From Pseudomonadota bacterium (GTDB lineage Bacteria > Desulfobacterota > Binatia > Binatales > Binataceae), in the NCBI GenBank assembly GCA_021323945.1, contig JAJPKA010000004.1, positions 1 through 64,000 on the forward strand: a stretch of 64,000 nucleotides of DNA, read 5' to 3'. Of this stretch, positions 26,322 to 36,300 are shown one piece after another. The translations under genes were made by a program, and so were the position numbers. The notes beneath the pieces were generated by a model. It did not search any database and had not been told where the DNA came from. It saw nothing but the letters and a program-made list of their open reading frames with translations. Positions within the stretch are counted from its first letter, which is position 1, and every line of letters starts with the position of its first letter.

Positions 26322-27725
26322 TCAGGCGGAATCGCCGTCTAGCACGCTGATTTGTTCGAAGCCCGCGCGGTGCAGTTCCCTGATCAATTGGTTTGCCGCA
26401 CCAACTACGACCCATTGCAGGCCGCCGTTGCCCAGAAGCTCTTGACAGGTCTGTGTTACATCGTCTGGCTTCAGCTGTTGTAAGCGCCCGGCCAGATCTC
26501 GTGGCGAAGAAATGGGAAGGCGGTGCACTACTGTATTTGCAAGCGCATCGGCCATCTGCGCGCAGGTTTCGTAGCTCGCAGGTATCCGGGCTACCAGGTG
26601 GTTAATGGCACGTGAAAATTCGTCGGGGTTTATTGAATGGGCCTGAGCCACGTCATGAATTTGTGCGGCGATTTCAGCCATCGCCTGCGCAGTGTGATCG
26701 GGAACGGCCGCGGTTTGAACCAACCAGAGTCCTCGCAGGCGAGCATCCAGCAACTTAGAGCGGACGCCGTACGTCCAGCCACGGCGCTCCCGCAGACTCA
26801 GGTTCAGACGAGAGCTGAACATACCGCCTAGGATCGTGTCCAGCGCGATCATCGCTTCGGCTCGCCTCGAATTGCGCTCGTAGCTGGCGAGTCCGGCGGT
26901 AATCACGGTTTGTGAAGCCTCGCGCCGGTCAACTAATACTACCCAAGGAGTTTTTGGAAGACACTTGGGGGCAACCGCGGGTTGCTCGCACCGAGGTTCG
27001 GCGTTCCACTGCTTAAATGCTCTTTCAAGTGCCTTGCGTAAATCGGATGCTGTGAGGGCTCCCGTGACAACCAAAGTATTAATGCGCGGTGCCAGATGGG
27101 CTGCATAATAGCCACGCACATCATCGCTGGTTATACCAGCGACCTGCTCCTCAATCCCAGAACCCGTGAACGGTCGCGCATAAACATGATCTGGACCGTA
27201 GACCAAACGCGGAATAATTCGAAGCGCAACCTGAAACGGATCACGTCGCTCAGCTTTAATAAGCGCCAGGCGGTTTGCGCGGGCCAATTCGAAATCTTCT
27301 TGTTTAAAGTCGAGCGCAGTGATTGCCTTGGCGTAGCTTAGGCAGGCGTCGTCAAAGTTTGTTGCAAGCGACGACAGGCCTATGACGGCTGCGTCCGGCA
27401 TTAGTTGAACATGAGTTATGGCACCCAATGCCTCTAGTGAGGAGGCAAGCTGAACCTGATCCCCCATCATCAGGGCTTCACCCAGTATCGCGGTCGCAAC
27501 CCCAGCTCTCCCACTAAGCTCGAGATCAGAGGCAAAGCCGCCGCCGTCGAGGATTAGTCTCATCTCGATGTTGGGCGATTCGGGACGCCGCGCGAAAAGC
27601 ACTCTGAGACCATTCTCAAGAATAAAGTCGGCCGTATCCTGCCAGGAGCCCAACAACGGTGAGGTGAGCTTGTTTATATCAGGTGTCACTTCGCCGTCCT
27701 GCGGGATGTATCTCCAAAACGACAC
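26322..27725 (-). CDS. M16 family peptidase homologue without zinc site (PqqG-like)
   Basis: At 467 residues it has the two-domain M16 fold: start LENGLRVLFARRPESPNIEMRLILDGG, and in the second half SLRERRGWTYGVRSKL, the R/Y substrate-binding pair of the non-catalytic subunit. The position that should carry HXXEH reads GVATAILGEALMMG, with no histidines, so it should not cut peptides itself. In methylotrophs PqqF and PqqG form a heterodimer of one active and one inactive M16 subunit that trims modified PqqA. It overlaps the active partner upstream by 47 bases, so they are made together. Confidence 0.8.
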   Translation of the reverse strand: MSFWRYIPQDGEVTPDINKLTSPLLGSWQDTADFILENGLRVLFARRPESPNIEMRLILDGGGFASDLELSGRAGVATAILGEALMMGDQVQLASSLEALGAITHVQLMPDAAVIGLSSLATNFDDACLSYAKAITALDFKQEDFELARANRLALIKAERRDPFQVALRIIPRLVYGPDHVYARPFTGSGIEEQVAGITSDDVRGYYAAHLAPRINTLVVTGALTASDLRKALERAFKQWNAEPRCEQPAVAPKCLPKTPWVVLVDRREASQTVITAGLASYERNSRRAEAMIALDTILGGMFSSRLNLSLRERRGWTYGVRSKLLDARLRGLWLVQTAAVPDHTAQAMAEIAAQIHDVAQAHSINPDEFSRAINHLVARIPASYETCAQMADALANTVVHRLPISSPRDLAGRLQQLKPDDVTQTCQELLGNGGLQWVVVGAANQLIRELHRAGFEQISVLDGDSA

Positions 27726-28968
27726 CGTGGTCGGCCAGATACGCTAGGGCGCCAGCAACCGCGCTCGTCGGCGCAGAAGCTAGGAGCCTAAGTCGCTCTG
27801 TGTGGGAGGCAGGGCTCCCGGCTAACATCGCCGCCTGACCGAGCGCATCTGAGCGGCTCTCCGGACCACCGACACGTTCGTAGCCCCGGACCATCCTGCT
27901 GAAGATTCGCAGTCGCGCGATGTCCAAATCCGCTGGGTCCAACACCCGCGCCAGTTGCTCGATCTCTTCACGCACGAGCGCCTCAACCCCACTCAGAGGA
28001 ATTTCCGGCCGGACCGCAACAGTCAAAACGATCAACGAGGTTAGTTGACGAGGCCTCAAATCAAGAGCAGCGGCGGTCGCGACACGCTCGCTTTGGGTAG
28101 CTCGGCGTAAGAGTCGGGAGCTTTTGCCTCCTGCAAGGATTTCGCAGGCCAGTTCAAGAGCTGGAAAATCAGCAGAGCCAAGCGGCGGGCCGTTCCATGC
28201 AATGTACAGTCGCGCCTGATTAACCGGCAGCTGGATTTGACGGCGAATGCGAGTCGGGTGGGCGATTGAAAACCCGCTGCGGCCACTGATGCCTGACGTG
28301 GGAAGCTGTCCGAAATAGTGATCGGCCCGCTCGAGGACGTACAGCGGCTCCACATCGCCAACGACGATGAGAATTGCATTGTGCGGTAAGTGCCGCGATT
28401 CGATCCAGCCGCGAACATCGTCAGTGGTTATCGAGTTCAGCTCACTTTCCAAGCCGTCGGGTGGATGCGCATAAGGGTGGCCTGGAGGATGGACCAGTGC
28501 GGCCAAAATTCGCGGAACACAACCATAGGGTTGCCCTTCGCGCTGCCGCAGTTCGTTAATCACCACCTTCCGCTGACGATCGACGCGCTCATCATCGATC
28601 GCGTCGGCCAGATTAACCATCCGATCCGATTCCATCGACAACGCGAAGTCGAGCTCGGCAGCTGGGACCGTGGCGAAATAAGCGCTGAAATCCTCCCTCA
28701 CGAACGCGTTCATCCAGGCTGCGCCACGCTGTTCGAAGCTCGCAAAATAGGAACCCGGGTTTCTTTTAGTCCCGGTAAACATCAGGTGCTCGCTCAGATG
28801 GGCCAATCCCGCCTTAGAAGCGGGTTCGTCGCGTGAGCCAGCAGAGTAGCCCAGATAAACCGCTACTACAGGGGACTTCCCCTCAACATGAACGACTACC
28901 GTCAAGCCGTTGGAGAACCGTTCAATAGTTGATGGCAGCTCAGCAGCATGCCAGTCGGGGGCGCGCAT
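27679..28968 (-). CDS. pqqF: M16 zinc peptidase (PqqF-like)
   Basis: This 429-residue M16 peptidase carries the inverted zinc motif HLSEH (His57, Glu60, His61) and the third ligand Glu139 in VVINELRQRE. It processes peptides; lying between pqqE and the inactive M16 partner, it is most likely the protease that releases the crosslinked Glu-Tyr from PqqA. Its start overlaps the 3' end of pqqE by 29 bases, and its end overlaps the partner gene by 47, indicating tight coupling. No signal peptide is present, consistent with cytoplasmic work. The name pqqF rests on context plus motif. Confidence 0.82.
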   Translation of the reverse strand: MRAPDWHAAELPSTIERFSNGLTVVVHVEGKSPVVAVYLGYSAGSRDEPASKAGLAHLSEHLMFTGTKRNPGSYFASFEQRGAAWMNAFVREDFSAYFATVPAAELDFALSMESDRMVNLADAIDDERVDRQRKVVINELRQREGQPYGCVPRILAALVHPPGHPYAHPPDGLESELNSITTDDVRGWIESRHLPHNAILIVVGDVEPLYVLERADHYFGQLPTSGISGRSGFSIAHPTRIRRQIQLPVNQARLYIAWNGPPLGSADFPALELACEILAGGKSSRLLRRATQSERVATAAALDLRPRQLTSLIVLTVAVRPEIPLSGVEALVREEIEQLARVLDPADLDIARLRIFSRMVRGYERVGGPESRSDALGQAAMLAGSPASHTERLRLLASAPTSAVAGALAYLADHGVVLEIHPAGRRSDT

Positions 28969-30121
28969 TACCGGGGCCTTGGGTGGGATGCTGGAGTTCG
29001 CTTAGCGCACGCGAGTTGTCATCATCGCGAAACAGCAGCGGTTGTTGGATTTTTTGGTCAGCCTCGACAGCTGCCACCAACGCGGTTACGCGGGCATGCA
29101 TCGGTGATAACTCGCAGACCGGATCGGTCTTGGCGGCGTCGCCAGTCAACAGGTAAGCCTGACAGCGACATCCACCGAAATCCTTGAAACGCTCGGGGCA
29201 TGAGCGGCACGGCTCGGGCATCCAATCAAAGCCGCGAAAACGGTTGAACGCCGGTGATTCATACCAGATTGAGCGCATCGAATACTGTGCGACGTTGGGA
29301 AATTCCAATCCCGGCAGGATCCTGGCCTCGTGGCAGGGAAGCACGATGCCGTCCGGAGTAACAACCATAAACACCGAACCCCATCCGTTCATGCACGGCT
29401 TTGGTCGCTTCTCATAATAATCGGGAACAACAAAGTAAGTTTTAATTCTGGAACCGACGCGCTCGCGAAACCGACGAAGGGCTTCCTCAGCACGGCGCAA
29501 TTGCCCATACGATGGGAGCAAGTGTTCACGGTTGTGGAACGCCCACCCGTAGAACTGTACGTTGGCCAGTTCAACGTATTCTGCGCCGAGCTGCTCGGCC
29601 ATCGTTAAAATCTGCTCGACGTGGTCGAGGTTTCGCCGATGGAGCACCACATTGAGCACCATCGGGTAGCCGTGCTGTTTGATTAGTCGCGCGATCCGGG
29701 CCTTTAGCTCGAATGTACGAGAGTTGCTGAGGAAATCATTCAACTCGCGGGTCGAATCCTGGAAGCTGAGCTGGATGTGATCGAGTCCGGCACTGCGTAA
29801 TTCGCTGAGGCGCGGTTCATCGAGGCCAACCCCGGAGGTGATGAGATTCGTGTAATAGCCCAGCGCGTGAGCTTCGCGCACCAGAATCGTGAGGTCGTCG
29901 CGCACCAGCGGTTCGCCCCCAGAAAATCCGAGTTGTACGCACCCCAGCTCTCGCGCTTCCCGCAGCACTCTAATCCAGGTTTCGCTGGATAGCTCGGCTC
30001 GATAGCGGGCGTACTCGATGGGGTTGGAGCAATAGACACAATGGAGCGGACAACGATAAGTCAGTTCGGCGAGCAACCACAGAGGGTTGCCGGGCGCCTT
30101 GTTCAGCTCGCTCGCAGCCAT
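28940..30121 (-). CDS. pqqE: PQQ biosynthesis radical SAM enzyme PqqE
   Basis: The 393-residue protein has the radical SAM motif CPLHCVYC (Cys24, 28, 31), the SAM-binding FSGGEPL near 69, and a C-terminal SPASM domain: CMNGWG, CHEARILPG, then CRSCPERFKDFGGCRCQ and a late DPVCELS, enough cysteines for two auxiliary clusters. It forms the carbon-carbon bond between the Glu and Tyr of PqqA, with PqqD's help. The C terminus has a long hydrophilic extension (about residue 345 on) ending CC, which overlaps the M16 gene. Position 42 bases after pqqC fits the operon. Confidence 0.94.
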   Translation of the reverse strand: MAASELNKAPGNPLWLLAELTYRCPLHCVYCSNPIEYARYRAELSSETWIRVLREARELGCVQLGFSGGEPLVRDDLTILVREAHALGYYTNLITSGVGLDEPRLSELRSAGLDHIQLSFQDSTRELNDFLSNSRTFELKARIARLIKQHGYPMVLNVVLHRRNLDHVEQILTMAEQLGAEYVELANVQFYGWAFHNREHLLPSYGQLRRAEEALRRFRERVGSRIKTYFVVPDYYEKRPKPCMNGWGSVFMVVTPDGIVLPCHEARILPGLEFPNVAQYSMRSIWYESPAFNRFRGFDWMPEPCRSCPERFKDFGGCRCQAYLLTGDAAKTDPVCELSPMHARVTALVAAVEADQKIQQPLLFRDDDNSRALSELQHPTQGPGNARPRLACC

Positions 30122-30162
30122 AATCGACCAACATTCAGCGCTATAAGCGAGGCCGCCGATGA

Positions 30163-30852
30163 CTAGCTATAGGCGGCGTGGACGGCGTCCAATAGAGCCC
30201 ACAGCACGTCCAGCTTGAACTGCAGGATATGTAACGCTCGTTCCTGCATCTCGCGAGTCGTGAAATAGTCCAGCGTGATCCTCAGCGCATGCTCAACATC
30301 GCGGCGTGCTTGGGTCAGCCGCGAGCGAAAGTATTTAAGACCTTCGGGCTTGATCCAGGGATAATGCTGCGGCCAGGTTGCCAGGCGATCCTTATGCGCT
30401 TCGGGCGCGAACAACTCGGTTAGGGACGAACATACCGCCTCCTGCCAGGGCCGAGTGCGTGCAAAATTTACATAGGCATCAACCGCAAAGCGCACCGCTG
30501 GCAAGACCATTTTCAGCGAGGTCAATTCTGCACGGTCGATACCGCAAGCCTCGCCGAGTCGAATCCAGGCTTCGAGGCCACCCGCCTCATCATCGTGACC
30601 GTCCTGGTCCAGGATGCGTTGAATCCAAAGTCTGCGAACCTCTCTGTCTGGACAGTTCGATAATATGGCCGCATCCTTCATGGGGATATTGAACTGATAA
30701 TAGAAACGATTAGCCACCCATCCCCGAATCTGCCGAGCCGTGAGCTTGCCCTCGTTCATCATGAGATGGAAGGGGTGGTGGGTATGGTAGCTAATCTCTT
30801 TGGCACGTAATCGCCGCTCGAATTCAGTCCGACTCCAAGGCTCCTCTGCCAT
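30163..30852 (-). CDS. pqqC: Pyrroloquinoline-quinone synthase PqqC
   Basis: PqqC of 229 residues: [32 protein letters not shown] at the N terminus, the family-typical [21 protein letters not shown], then [12 protein letters not shown] near residue 80 and [17 protein letters not shown] later. These include the histidines, arginines and tyrosine around the quinone pocket. The enzyme does the last step, ring closure and eight-electron oxidation of AHQQ to PQQ with oxygen, without metal. Lies between pqqB and pqqE. Confidence 0.95.
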   Translation of the reverse strand: MAEEPWSRTEFERRLRAKEISYHTHHPFHLMMNEGKLTARQIRGWVANRFYYQFNIPMKDAAILSNCPDREVRRLWIQRILDQDGHDDEAGGLEAWIRLGEACGIDRAELTSLKMVLPAVRFAVDAYVNFARTRPWQEAVCSSLTELFAPEAHKDRLATWPQHYPWIKPEGLKYFRSRLTQARRDVEHALRITLDYFTTREMQERALHILQFKLDVLWALLDAVHAAYS

Positions 30853-30917
30853 GTTCCGCCCGCTCGTTCCGTCAATGAAGCTGGATTCCGCAACTGACTT
30901 GAACCCGGGAGCCCATA

Positions 30918-31835
30918 CTAAAGCCTGATCTCCATACGGTCATGGGCTACCTCAATGCCGGCCTGCTCGAGTTCGCGCCGCTCAGCAGAGTCTTCGTCAA
31001 GAATCGGATTGGTGTTGTTGATGTGGGTCAGAATTTTGCGCACTTTCGGTAAAGCCCGGAGATACGACAGGAGCCCTCGTTCCCCGGACAAGGGCAGATG
31101 TCCCATGTCGCGAGCACGTTTGAGTCCAACCCCGCTCCTGATCATCTCGTCGTCGCTCCAAAACGTGCCGTCAACGAGTAAGCAATCAGCACTTTTCATC
31201 CACTCGAGTAATGCGGTATCGACCGCAGCCAAGCTTGGCGCGTAGAAGAGCGATCGGCCGGTTAACCGATCGCTGACCCGCAGAGCTATGTTGTCACCCT
31301 GACTCGAAGCTTGACGATATGGAGAATAAGGAGGTGCCTTGCCGGCGACCGCAATTGCGGTGAACTCCAGTCGTGGCAGAGCTGGTAACTGGAAAGTGCA
31401 GGGTGTTAGCTCAATCTCATGCCAGTCAACCCCGCAATAATTTTCGAGAACGCGAAGCAGTGGACTGGCCGTGGTCAGGTCCGCTCGCACGCTTGCCGTA
31501 CAATAGACTTGCAGGCGGTCGCCCTCGCGCAACATTGCAAGCCCCAGGGTATGGTCAAGCTGGCTATTGACCAGAATGACAGCGCTAATTCCGCTATCGC
31601 GTGGTCGGCGACCCGGCTGTAACTCGGGCAGTCCTCTCAGTTGTGCCAGAATATCCGGCGAAGCGTTGATTATGACCCACGCCGTCGGATCGGCCTCGGC
31701 ACTCACTGCAATGGACGATTGCGTCCTTGGGGATGCCCTTAGAGAGCCTTCGCGGACTCCGCGGCAATTACGGCAATTGCAATTCCACTGCGGAAAACCC
31801 CCGCCGGCGGCACTGCCGAGGACGAGAACCCTCAT
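30918..31835 (-). CDS. pqqB: PqqB metallo-beta-lactamase-fold hydroxylase
   Basis: A 305-residue PqqB. It opens [19 protein letters not shown] and continues with the CxCxxC structural zinc site, then [15 protein letters not shown] and [19 protein letters not shown], the metal-site segment of the family, and ends [14 protein letters not shown]. PqqB is an iron-dependent hydroxylase that oxidises the Glu-Tyr intermediate. It follows pqqA by 54 bases. Confidence 0.94.
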   Translation of the reverse strand: MRVLVLGSAAGGGFPQWNCNCRNCRGVREGSLRASPRTQSSIAVSAEADPTAWVIINASPDILAQLRGLPELQPGRRPRDSGISAVILVNSQLDHTLGLAMLREGDRLQVYCTASVRADLTTASPLLRVLENYCGVDWHEIELTPCTFQLPALPRLEFTAIAVAGKAPPYSPYRQASSQGDNIALRVSDRLTGRSLFYAPSLAAVDTALLEWMKSADCLLVDGTFWSDDEMIRSGVGLKRARDMGHLPLSGERGLLSYLRALPKVRKILTHINNTNPILDEDSAERRELEQAGIEVAHDRMEIRL

Positions 31836-31889
31836 GCGGCAGGTAAACCTAAGAAGCTGGCGATCAGCTCCTCAAACTATTTGATTGCC

Positions 31890-31964
31890 TCACCGATTCC
31901 AGATGTACATGGTGACTTCAAAGCCGAGGCGCAATTCAACGAAGGTTGGCTTGGTCCAGAGCAT
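31890..31964 (-). CDS. pqqA: PQQ precursor peptide PqqA
   Basis: A 24-codon gene reading MLWTKPTFVELRLG followed by FEVTMYIWNR. It has the invariant Glu16 and Tyr20 (E-x3-Y), the two residues that PqqE joins and that become PQQ; all flanking positions (VELRLGFEV, MY) match the PqqA family. It starts with ATG at 31964 after GTAGGAGAAGTTCG (good Shine-Dalgarno) and ends TGA at 31890, 54 bases before pqqB. A plausible promoter lies just upstream. It is too short for most gene callers. Confidence 0.96.
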   Translation of the reverse strand: MLWTKPTFVELRLGFEVTMYIWNR

Positions 31965-31997
31965 CGAACTTCTCCTACAGCGGCCTTTATAGCCGTG

Positions 31998-32028
31998 AGC
32001 ATAGCAAATTGCGTGAGGTTCTAGTCAA
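31998..32028 (-). promoter_or_regulatory. Likely promoter of the pqq operon
   Basis: On the minus strand TTGACT (32023-32028) and TATGCT (31998-32003) are spaced 19 bases apart, ending about 34 bases before the pqqA start. The region is the short gap between the RND adaptor gene end and pqqA. A sigma-70-like match of medium quality; the spacing is a little long. Confidence 0.35.
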
Positions 32029-32042
32029 CGGCGGAGGGACAT

Positions 32043-33182
32043 TCAATGAATTGCAGTCGCGGTTATTGGGCGCACCGGTTCACCATCGCGAGCGGACTGG
32101 CCAACGTTCACGGCTACCATATCGCGTTCAGTAACACCGTGAGTGATTTCCACGTTGACACCGTCATCGTAACCCAGGTCCACTGCGGCAAGCTTTAGGT
32201 GTCCGTTGCGGACGAGTGGCACGAACGGCTTCCCGTCGCGAAAAATCAGGGCGTCATCCGGAACCATCGGAGCTTCGGCAGATAGATTCACCTGAAATTT
32301 CGCCGTCACGTACATTCCCGGATAAAGGGCATTGTCGGTGTTTGGCAAATCAACCTCTACCAGCATTGTCCTGGTTTGATTAGCCAACGCCTCGGCGTGC
32401 CGGGTGACGGTGCCTTTGAACAGTCGGCCGGGATACTCCACCACGGTTATCACCGCGGGGTCGCCGTCGCGAATAAAAGGTGCCGAACTTTGGGGAACGT
32501 CAGCATAGATTCGCAGAGCATGATTCGCAGCCATCGAGATAAGTGGCGTTACCGTGCCGGATGAACTGGTCGCCTGAGGAATGAGCGTACCGGGGTCTAC
32601 ATAACGTGCAGTAACAACTCCATCAAAGGGTGCACGAATAACCTTATAGGCCTGAGTGGCGATCAATTGATCTAGCGACGCTTTGGCTTCCTCCATTTCC
32701 GCATGGGTATTATCCGCTTGTTGCTGGGCAACTACTCCAAAGCGGAGCAGCGCCTGGTTACGTCGGTCTGTAATCCGGGCGAGCTCGTAGCTGGCGCGGG
32801 CGTTGGCAACCTGGCGATCCAGCTCGGGGGAATCCAACAACGCGATAATTTGTCCCTTCCGGACACGATCGCCCTTGTCCACGTAAATCTTCTTGAGATA
32901 ACCAGCAATTTTGGCATAGACAGGTGTTTCCACGTAGCCGTGAACAGTGGCGGGAACCTCAATCGAGCGTAGCTGAGGACTGCGGATAACAGGCATCACC
33001 AACACTCGCGGTCCTTGTTCCTCCTCCAATTTCAACTCATTAACCTGCCGGCTGAGCAAATGACTGTGGGCCATGACCAGGCCGGCAGTAAGGCCCAATA
33101 CCACCGCCACTATCAGGCCCCAACTGATGAAAAAGAGCCAACCGGGCGGTTTGATGTCGTAATCTTTCGCGTCTCCCTCCAT
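32043..33182 (-). CDS. RND efflux periplasmic adaptor subunit (membrane fusion protein)
   Basis: The 379-residue protein has an N-terminal membrane anchor (WLFFISWGLIVAVVLGLTAGLV), then the adaptor layout. TVHGYVETPVYAKIAGYLKKIYVDKGDRVRKGQIIALLDSPEL forms half of the lipoyl domain, a helical hairpin (about 125-180) follows, then VIRAPFDGVVTARYVDPGTLI and beta-barrel and membrane-proximal domains. It links the inner-membrane pump to an outer-membrane channel. The permease gene lies 149 bases upstream on the same strand. No outer-membrane factor gene is in the window. Confidence 0.9.
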   Translation of the reverse strand: MEGDAKDYDIKPPGWLFFISWGLIVAVVLGLTAGLVMAHSHLLSRQVNELKLEEEQGPRVLVMPVIRSPQLRSIEVPATVHGYVETPVYAKIAGYLKKIYVDKGDRVRKGQIIALLDSPELDRQVANARASYELARITDRRNQALLRFGVVAQQQADNTHAEMEEAKASLDQLIATQAYKVIRAPFDGVVTARYVDPGTLIPQATSSSGTVTPLISMAANHALRIYADVPQSSAPFIRDGDPAVITVVEYPGRLFKGTVTRHAEALANQTRTMLVEVDLPNTDNALYPGMYVTAKFQVNLSAEAPMVPDDALIFRDGKPFVPLVRNGHLKLAAVDLGYDDGVNVEITHGVTERDMVAVNVGQSARDGEPVRPITATAIH

Positions 33183-33331
33183 TGGATTGCTTCCGATGCC
33201 TCGATCGGCTAGCGCGTTTGCCGGTGGCCGCCAGAGTAAACAGCCCTGCTTCCGCCGCTCGAATGCGGGCTAAGTTCCCTGGCGTGTCGACTCACCGCGG
33301 TACGCCCAAGCTTCAGCCGAAGGTCAGTCGC

Positions 33332-36300
33332 TCAAGCTCCGGGAGATGTAACAGCCTCGATTTCGGCGTCGCGTTCATGCTTGCCTTTCAGGTTTCGCAC
33401 CAGAGTTGAATAAACAGCGGGGACCACATAGAGAGTCATCAGAGTTGCTACCAACAAACCGCCGATGACTGCCCGTCCGAGCGGCGCGTTTTGTTCACCG
33501 CCCTCGCCGAGCGCAAGTGCCATCGGCAACATCCCCAGGATCATGGCCAAGGCTGTCATTAGCACGGGCCGGAGCCGAATCCTGGCTGCTTCTATTGCGG
33601 CGGCTGTGGCCGAATAACCGCGCTCTCGTAACTCATTGGCGAAAATAATTATGAGGTTGCCATTTGCGACACCAACCCCGACCGCCATTATAGTGCCCAT
33701 TAAGGATTCGACATTGATGGAAGTTCCAGTCAGAGCTAGCATCCAAAGCACGCCAGCGAGCACCCCCGGCACGGCCATCATGATTACCAGCGGCTCCAAC
33801 CACGATTGAAAATTCGCGACCATCAATAAATAGACCAAGATGATAGCGAGAATCAGACCAAGTTCGAGCGAAGCGAAAGACTCGTTCATCGCTTCGCTCT
33901 GGCCGCGGATCGTGATTCGGGTACCCAAAGGAAGCTTGCCAAGCTTTGCAATTGCATCCCTAACTGCTGATGCCGCGCTTCCGAGATCCCGGCCTTCGAC
34001 CCCGCTATCGACGTCAATCACCCGTTGAACGTCGTAATGGTTGACCACCGCTGGTTCCACGTCTTGATGGATGGTTGCGACGTTTGACAGAAGCTGAGGG
34101 GCACCGGTCGTGTTGTCGACCGATGCTGGTGAGAGCGGCGTATTCTTGAGCGCTTGTACCGAATCGATCAGATGTTGCGGAACCTGTTCTAGCACGCTGT
34201 AACTAACGCCGGTCCGCGGATCGAGCCACCAGTTAGGTGCAAGGAGCGTATTGGTCGCCAGCGAGGTCAACAAATCTGACGCGATTGAGCGCTGATCGAT
34301 GCCCAATTGGAGAGCCTTGACACGGTCCACATTGACCCGAATGGTCGGATAGTCGAGCAGTTGTGGAATCCGAACATCGGTCAAGCCCGGTATGGTGCGC
34401 ATCAAATCCTCGAGTCGGCGCGCCACATTGTAAATCTCGTCGATTCTGACCCCGGAGACCTGGGCATCGATAGGCGCTGAGAGACCAAAGTTCAGCACTT
34501 GGCTGACGATGTCGGCGGCCTGAAAGTAGACTTGGACGTTGGGAAAATTCTCCGCCACCATCTCGCGAATCTTCCGTCTGTATTGAGCAGTGGGATGATG
34601 GGTCGGCTTGAGGGAAATCAGGACGTCGGCATCCTGCGGTCCGATACTGTCGGTCTGATAGAAGGCCAATACGTACGCGAATGGTGGCAGGCCGATGTTG
34701 TCGCTGATCTGGTCGAGCTCATTTTTGGGGATGATTTGCCTGATCGCTCGCTCCACCCGGTCGACGATTAATTCAGTTTGTTCAACCCGCGTTCCCGTGG
34801 GAGCTCGCAAATGGAGCTTCATCATGCCGGCATCAACTGAGGGGAAGAAATCCTCGCCGACTACCGGGACCAACAGCACTGAGGAACAGACCAGTACAGC
34901 CACGCAAGCTAGGCCGAAGCCACGCCGAGCCACAAACTTGGCCAGACTCGCTCCGTATCGAGTGCGGAACCGGTCAAAGCCACGTTCAAAACCGGTCGAA
35001 AACCTCAACCACCACCCCTCCTTGGTTTGCCCTTCATGCGTCTCGGGCATGAGACTGCGGGACATTGCTGGTACGAGCGTCCGTGAGAGCAGGTAGGACG
35101 TCAACATTGAGTAAACGACCGCGAGCGCAAGCGGGGTGAACAAAAAGCGTGCGACACCGTAGAGCAGCACAACGGGAAAGAAGACGATGCAAATTGCCAG
35201 CGTGCCGACCAGGGCCGGTGTGGCAATTTCGCTGGAACCATCCAGAATCGCCACGAGCAACGGCTTATGCATCGCGTGATGGCGGTGAATATTCTCGACG
35301 GCAACGGTGGCGTCGTCCACCAACATTCCCACCGCCAGCGCAAGGCCGCCCAGCGTCATAATGTTGATCGACTGTCCGGAAAGTTTGAGAGCGATTATCG
35401 CCGTTAGAATTGATAGAGGAATCGACAGAATCACGATCAGCATGCTGCGAGGAGAACCCAGAAAAATGAGCACCATGAGGGCCACCAAACCAGCGGCGAT
35501 CGTTGCCTCTCGCACCACACCCCATAGCGCACCTCGCACAAATACCGATTGATCGAAGCCCAGATTTACCCTCAACCCCTTCGGGGCAATTTGCTGGATG
35601 AGAGGAATCATTTCCCGCACCTTGTTGATGACGGTCAGGGTTGAGGCGGCGGCATGTTTGTAAATTGGCAGATAGGTGGCTCGTTTGCCGTCGATCCGCA
35701 CGACGTTGGTTTGCACCATGTGAGTGAACGTTGCGGGAGCCACCTCTCCCAGGAAAACCGGCGTTCCGTTGACCACCTTCACAGGCAGACGGTTGAAACT
35801 GGTCACATCGTCTGGGCTGCCGTTTAACTCGACACGGTACTCGCGGTTACCGATCTTGGCCGAGCCCGCCGGAATGATAACGTTAGTGGCAGTCAGGGCA
35901 TTGCCGATATCCTGAGCGGATAAGCCTGTTGCGTACATTTGGCTCGGATTCAGGTTGACCATGACCGCTGGGTTGCGGCCGCCAAAGGGCGCCGGCACGG
36001 AGATTCCCTCGATGCTGTATAAGCGCACGCGAATAAATTGCAGGCCGTAATCGAAAATCGCCTGCTCCGAAAGCGTGTCGCTCGAAAGGTTCAGCTGGGC
36101 GACGGGAACATTGGCCGCGTTATAATCGACTATATTGGGCGCCTGGATCCCCGGCGGGAAAGCCACAAGCAAAGTCTCCGAAAGCGCATTCAGCTGCGCG
36201 ATCGCCCCCGCCGTAGTCGTTCCGGGATGAAAATAGAAACGGATAACGCCGGCCCCCGGGAGCGATTCTGACTCCATGTGTTCAATGTCATTGACGACAC

